This document shows, piece by piece, positions 61,513 to 64,000 of a stretch of 64,000 nucleotides of DNA (positions are counted from its first letter, which is position 1; every line of letters begins with the position of its first letter). The notes under the pieces are model-generated. The model saw only the letters and a program-made list of their open reading frames with translations, searched no databases and was not told the DNA's origin. The translations under genes and the position numbers were made by a program. Location: NCBI GenBank assembly GCA_030068075.1, contig CM057826.1, positions 75,799,312 to 75,863,311 on the forward strand, given 5' to 3'. Origin of the DNA: Paguma larvata (lineage: Eukaryota > Chordata > Mammalia > Carnivora > Viverridae).

Positions 61513-64000
61513 TTTAAAAAGAGCAATTCTTGGAAATGAGTACAAGAAAGAACACTTTCTCTGTATGTCATTTTTTTTCCTTAAGGGTTTTATATATCTT
61601 GGAAGAATTTAACTCTTAAAAAGAGGCTGGTTGTGTTAGATGTGTTGTTAAAAATCATCTTTCAGTCTAAAGAAGTAATCTTCCATGTCTGACACCTTAT
61701 GCATAAATAAATAGAGATCTGATGTAGAATAAGTGCCTAGGAGGATAAGCAAATAAATTAAAATACCGTGGATCCAGGTTTTCTTGCAGGCCATTTGTTT
61801 CTCCCCTCACTTTGTTCAAGGAACTTATTTATTTTTAGTGATTCTGGGTCACAAAGTTTTCAGTTGTAAAGGTTGGTGGAGTGTGAACCACTTAACCTTT
61901 CTAAAAATGATACAACTACCTCTTCCTTTCCTTAATTTCTAGCTTGAATTATGTAGCTTTATCCCTTGATCTTCAGCAGGACAAAGATGTTATTCCATCA
62001 TATCCCCAGAAAATGCATAAATGCTCAAGTATTATCCATAACTTAAAATAAATTTCATCACAGAGACTGATAATAAATATTTATTTCATTTACCATATGC
62101 TACCCAATCAATTGTGTTCAAAAAGAACATGCTACACATCTAAAGTGATTTTGACCTTGGAATTAAAACAAGTACTATGAACTCTGGCATTTAGTCTCAT
62201 TCCAAAAGACCACATTTACAGTTACATGTTTGAATTTAAACTCCAGCTATAGCATCAGGCTATTTACAATTTGAGCAGTAATACTTGTGAATATGAGATA
62301 CCTCACATAACAGTTCCAGATCTATTTAAAATACAACTTGTACTTTAAAATTGGTATAGCCAATATTCAAGTTTTTTACACCTCCATTTCCTTATCTGTA
62401 GATATTCTATCAAAATGAAAATGCACAGACAGAAAACTACAAGGAATGAACTAGAGTATTAATTTTAGGATGCAAAAGCCAAAAGAACTGAAATGCACAT
62501 AATTAGAGTTTTTAAACTAGTAGTCCATGATTGCCTTGGAAATATGTTGTGGGGAATAAATTTTATCTATCTGAATACATCTAGCATTCATTCAAGTTTC
62601 TCATCTAGGAAGTAAAAGAGGAAGGGACACCATATATTTGCAAAAATAAAAATTAAACTACATTATTCTGTGTTTATTATGTTTGTTAAATTAATAGTCC
62701 TACATTAACTCCAGTTAAATTTTATTTGAATTTGCTACAGAAGGAAAATTCACGCTGGTAATGTTAAAGATTCTCAGAAAAAAAATTAATGTAACCACTC
62801 TTTTATTAATTTTCTAAAGTAGGATGTTTGTCTTGGCTGAGATGAAGAATACAAAGAAAAGAGATTTTCTTTCCCCTGCCCTAGTCTGGGAGCCATATTT
62901 TTGAGTCTTTACAAAAATAAAGATTTTTTTCAAGTTATTGAAAAAAAATCAATCAGTAATACTCTGAATTTGATGTGGCATCATCTACATTTCATTTCAA
63001 ACTTCTGCTGTTTTATTTTTTCCTCTTTAGGCTCTTTAACATCAGCTCTGCTTCTCCTAACTCTAATATTTATGTATAAATAAAAAATATGGAAGTCAAC
63101 ATGAGGTAATCCTGGAATAATAAGTAAAATAATCTCTGAGCAGTTCCTTTCTATCAGGCCACACAAGTCCTCCCACCTCACCCTCATCCAAGAACCAGAG
63201 TAAAAATATAGTTTAAATGTAGCTGACTCACAAAAGTTTCATCTAGAAACGTTGGTATAATGTAAACCATCATCATTTAGATCAACTGGAATTTTTCTCG
63301 TCCAGTATGATGGCATTGTCACTTTCTTTCCATCACATTTCGTGTTAGGACTTTACTTTAATAGAATGTAATTGTTTACACCATCATAACCCAGGAGACA
63401 CATTGCCACAAATACAAATCACTGGACATCCTAAGCTATTTTTCAGTACAGAGAAACATCAAAGAGTGTGTATTTATTCCTCTTACCTGGTGCTGCACAC
63501 TCAATTCTGTTCAGCAAATATTGATCAGCCTTCTTAGATTTGGTCAAGAATAGGAATAGCTAATCAATATATAAGCTGAAAATGTAATAAAAAAATCTAA
63601 ATGAAATAGATATATGCTGGCTAAATTAGCATATTTATAGCACATTCATAAAATAGCAATGTGGTAGAAGAGACACAGGAAAACAAAAACTAACACTGGC
63701 ATTTCTTATGATTAGGCATATGATATAGTTACGTCAGTATCATTACTTAAAGTGAACCATCATAAAATATGTGTGATATCAAGTCTCTGCAAACAACTTG
63801 CAAATTGCCAAACAATAGTCATATTTAAATAAAACCAAAAAAACTATACACATACCATCTGAGGCCAAGATGAAAGATAAATCTTGATTTTCTTAGTGAC
63901 ATGCTTATATACTCTAACAACGGCTTCTTTGAATGTGAATAGGTTTGTATTTATACAAAAATCTTTGAATATATTAATATAAAATATTTTATAATCAATG
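61513..64000. other. Unique AT-rich non-coding sequence to window end
   Basis: No transposon, exon or RNA gene was recognised. A pyrimidine tract followed by AG near 63010-63032 looks like a splice acceptor, but there is no supported exon after it. The small frames at 62901-63187 are on opposite strands and have no domain. Confidence 0.5.

Noticed and set aside
63010..63190. Splice-acceptor-like polypyrimidine-AG near 63032 with small frames on both strands
   Set aside because: No downstream donor or recognisable coding content; such motifs are common by chance.

Overview
The window is a stretch of mammalian nuclear genome, AT-rich and apparently gene-free. It most likely comes from a feliform carnivore, probably a cat. 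The best evidence is about a dozen tRNA-derived CAN-SINE copies whose body carries the feliform wording 'GCTGACAGCTCAGAGCCTGG' followed by a CT-rich block, AATAAA-type repeats and a poly-A tail. The two long LINE-1 copies also carry carnivore-type 3' ends. I recognise no host exon, RNA gene, CpG island or CRISPR-like array. The open frames are short (140 codons at most) and are explained by chance, by simple repeats read as protein, or by decayed transposon ORFs.

Layout: (1) 1-3.3 kb is unique sequence with one (TG)n. (2) 3.3-9.6 kb is a nearly full-length but dead L1 on the plus strand: 5'UTR, ORF1, ORF2 with endonuclease and an RT FADD motif, and 3'UTR. It is flanked by a degenerate target-site duplication, contains a SINE and carries an exact 93-bp-period tandem duplication. 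(3) 9.6-14.2 kb is an old-repeat mosaic: SINE, MIR, L2 on plus, an AT tract, then long minus-strand L2 sequence split by a SINE. (4) 14.2-27.5 kb is mostly unique, with three SINEs, one MIR, a long TA tract, TG and CA tracts and a short exact tandem duplication. (5) 27.5-31.2 kb holds two old L1 3' portions on plus. (6) 31.2-53.8 kb is unique sequence sprinkled with L2, MIR, an MLT1-type solo LTR (ERVL-MaLR), MER5 and MER20 hAT fossils and four SINEs. (7) 53.8-59.8 kb is a second long L1 of the same family, on the minus strand, with a SINE inserted near its 3' end and about 600 bp missing at the ORF1/ORF2 junction. (8) 59.8-64 kb is unique apart from a (CA)n and a MER5-like fossil.

There are no genes here to form a pathway. 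What the sequence records is a layered insertion history: L2, MIR and MER fossils first, then L1M-type and MaLR elements, then the two long L1s, then feliform SINEs that land inside L1 and L2. Repeat family names come from remembered consensus features, not from a database search, so subfamily names are approximate. I found no convincing undescribed biological system. The findings worth checking are structural: tandem duplications, an inverted L1 pair, strand-complementary dinucleotide tracts and two unique blocks that might be conserved non-coding sequence.
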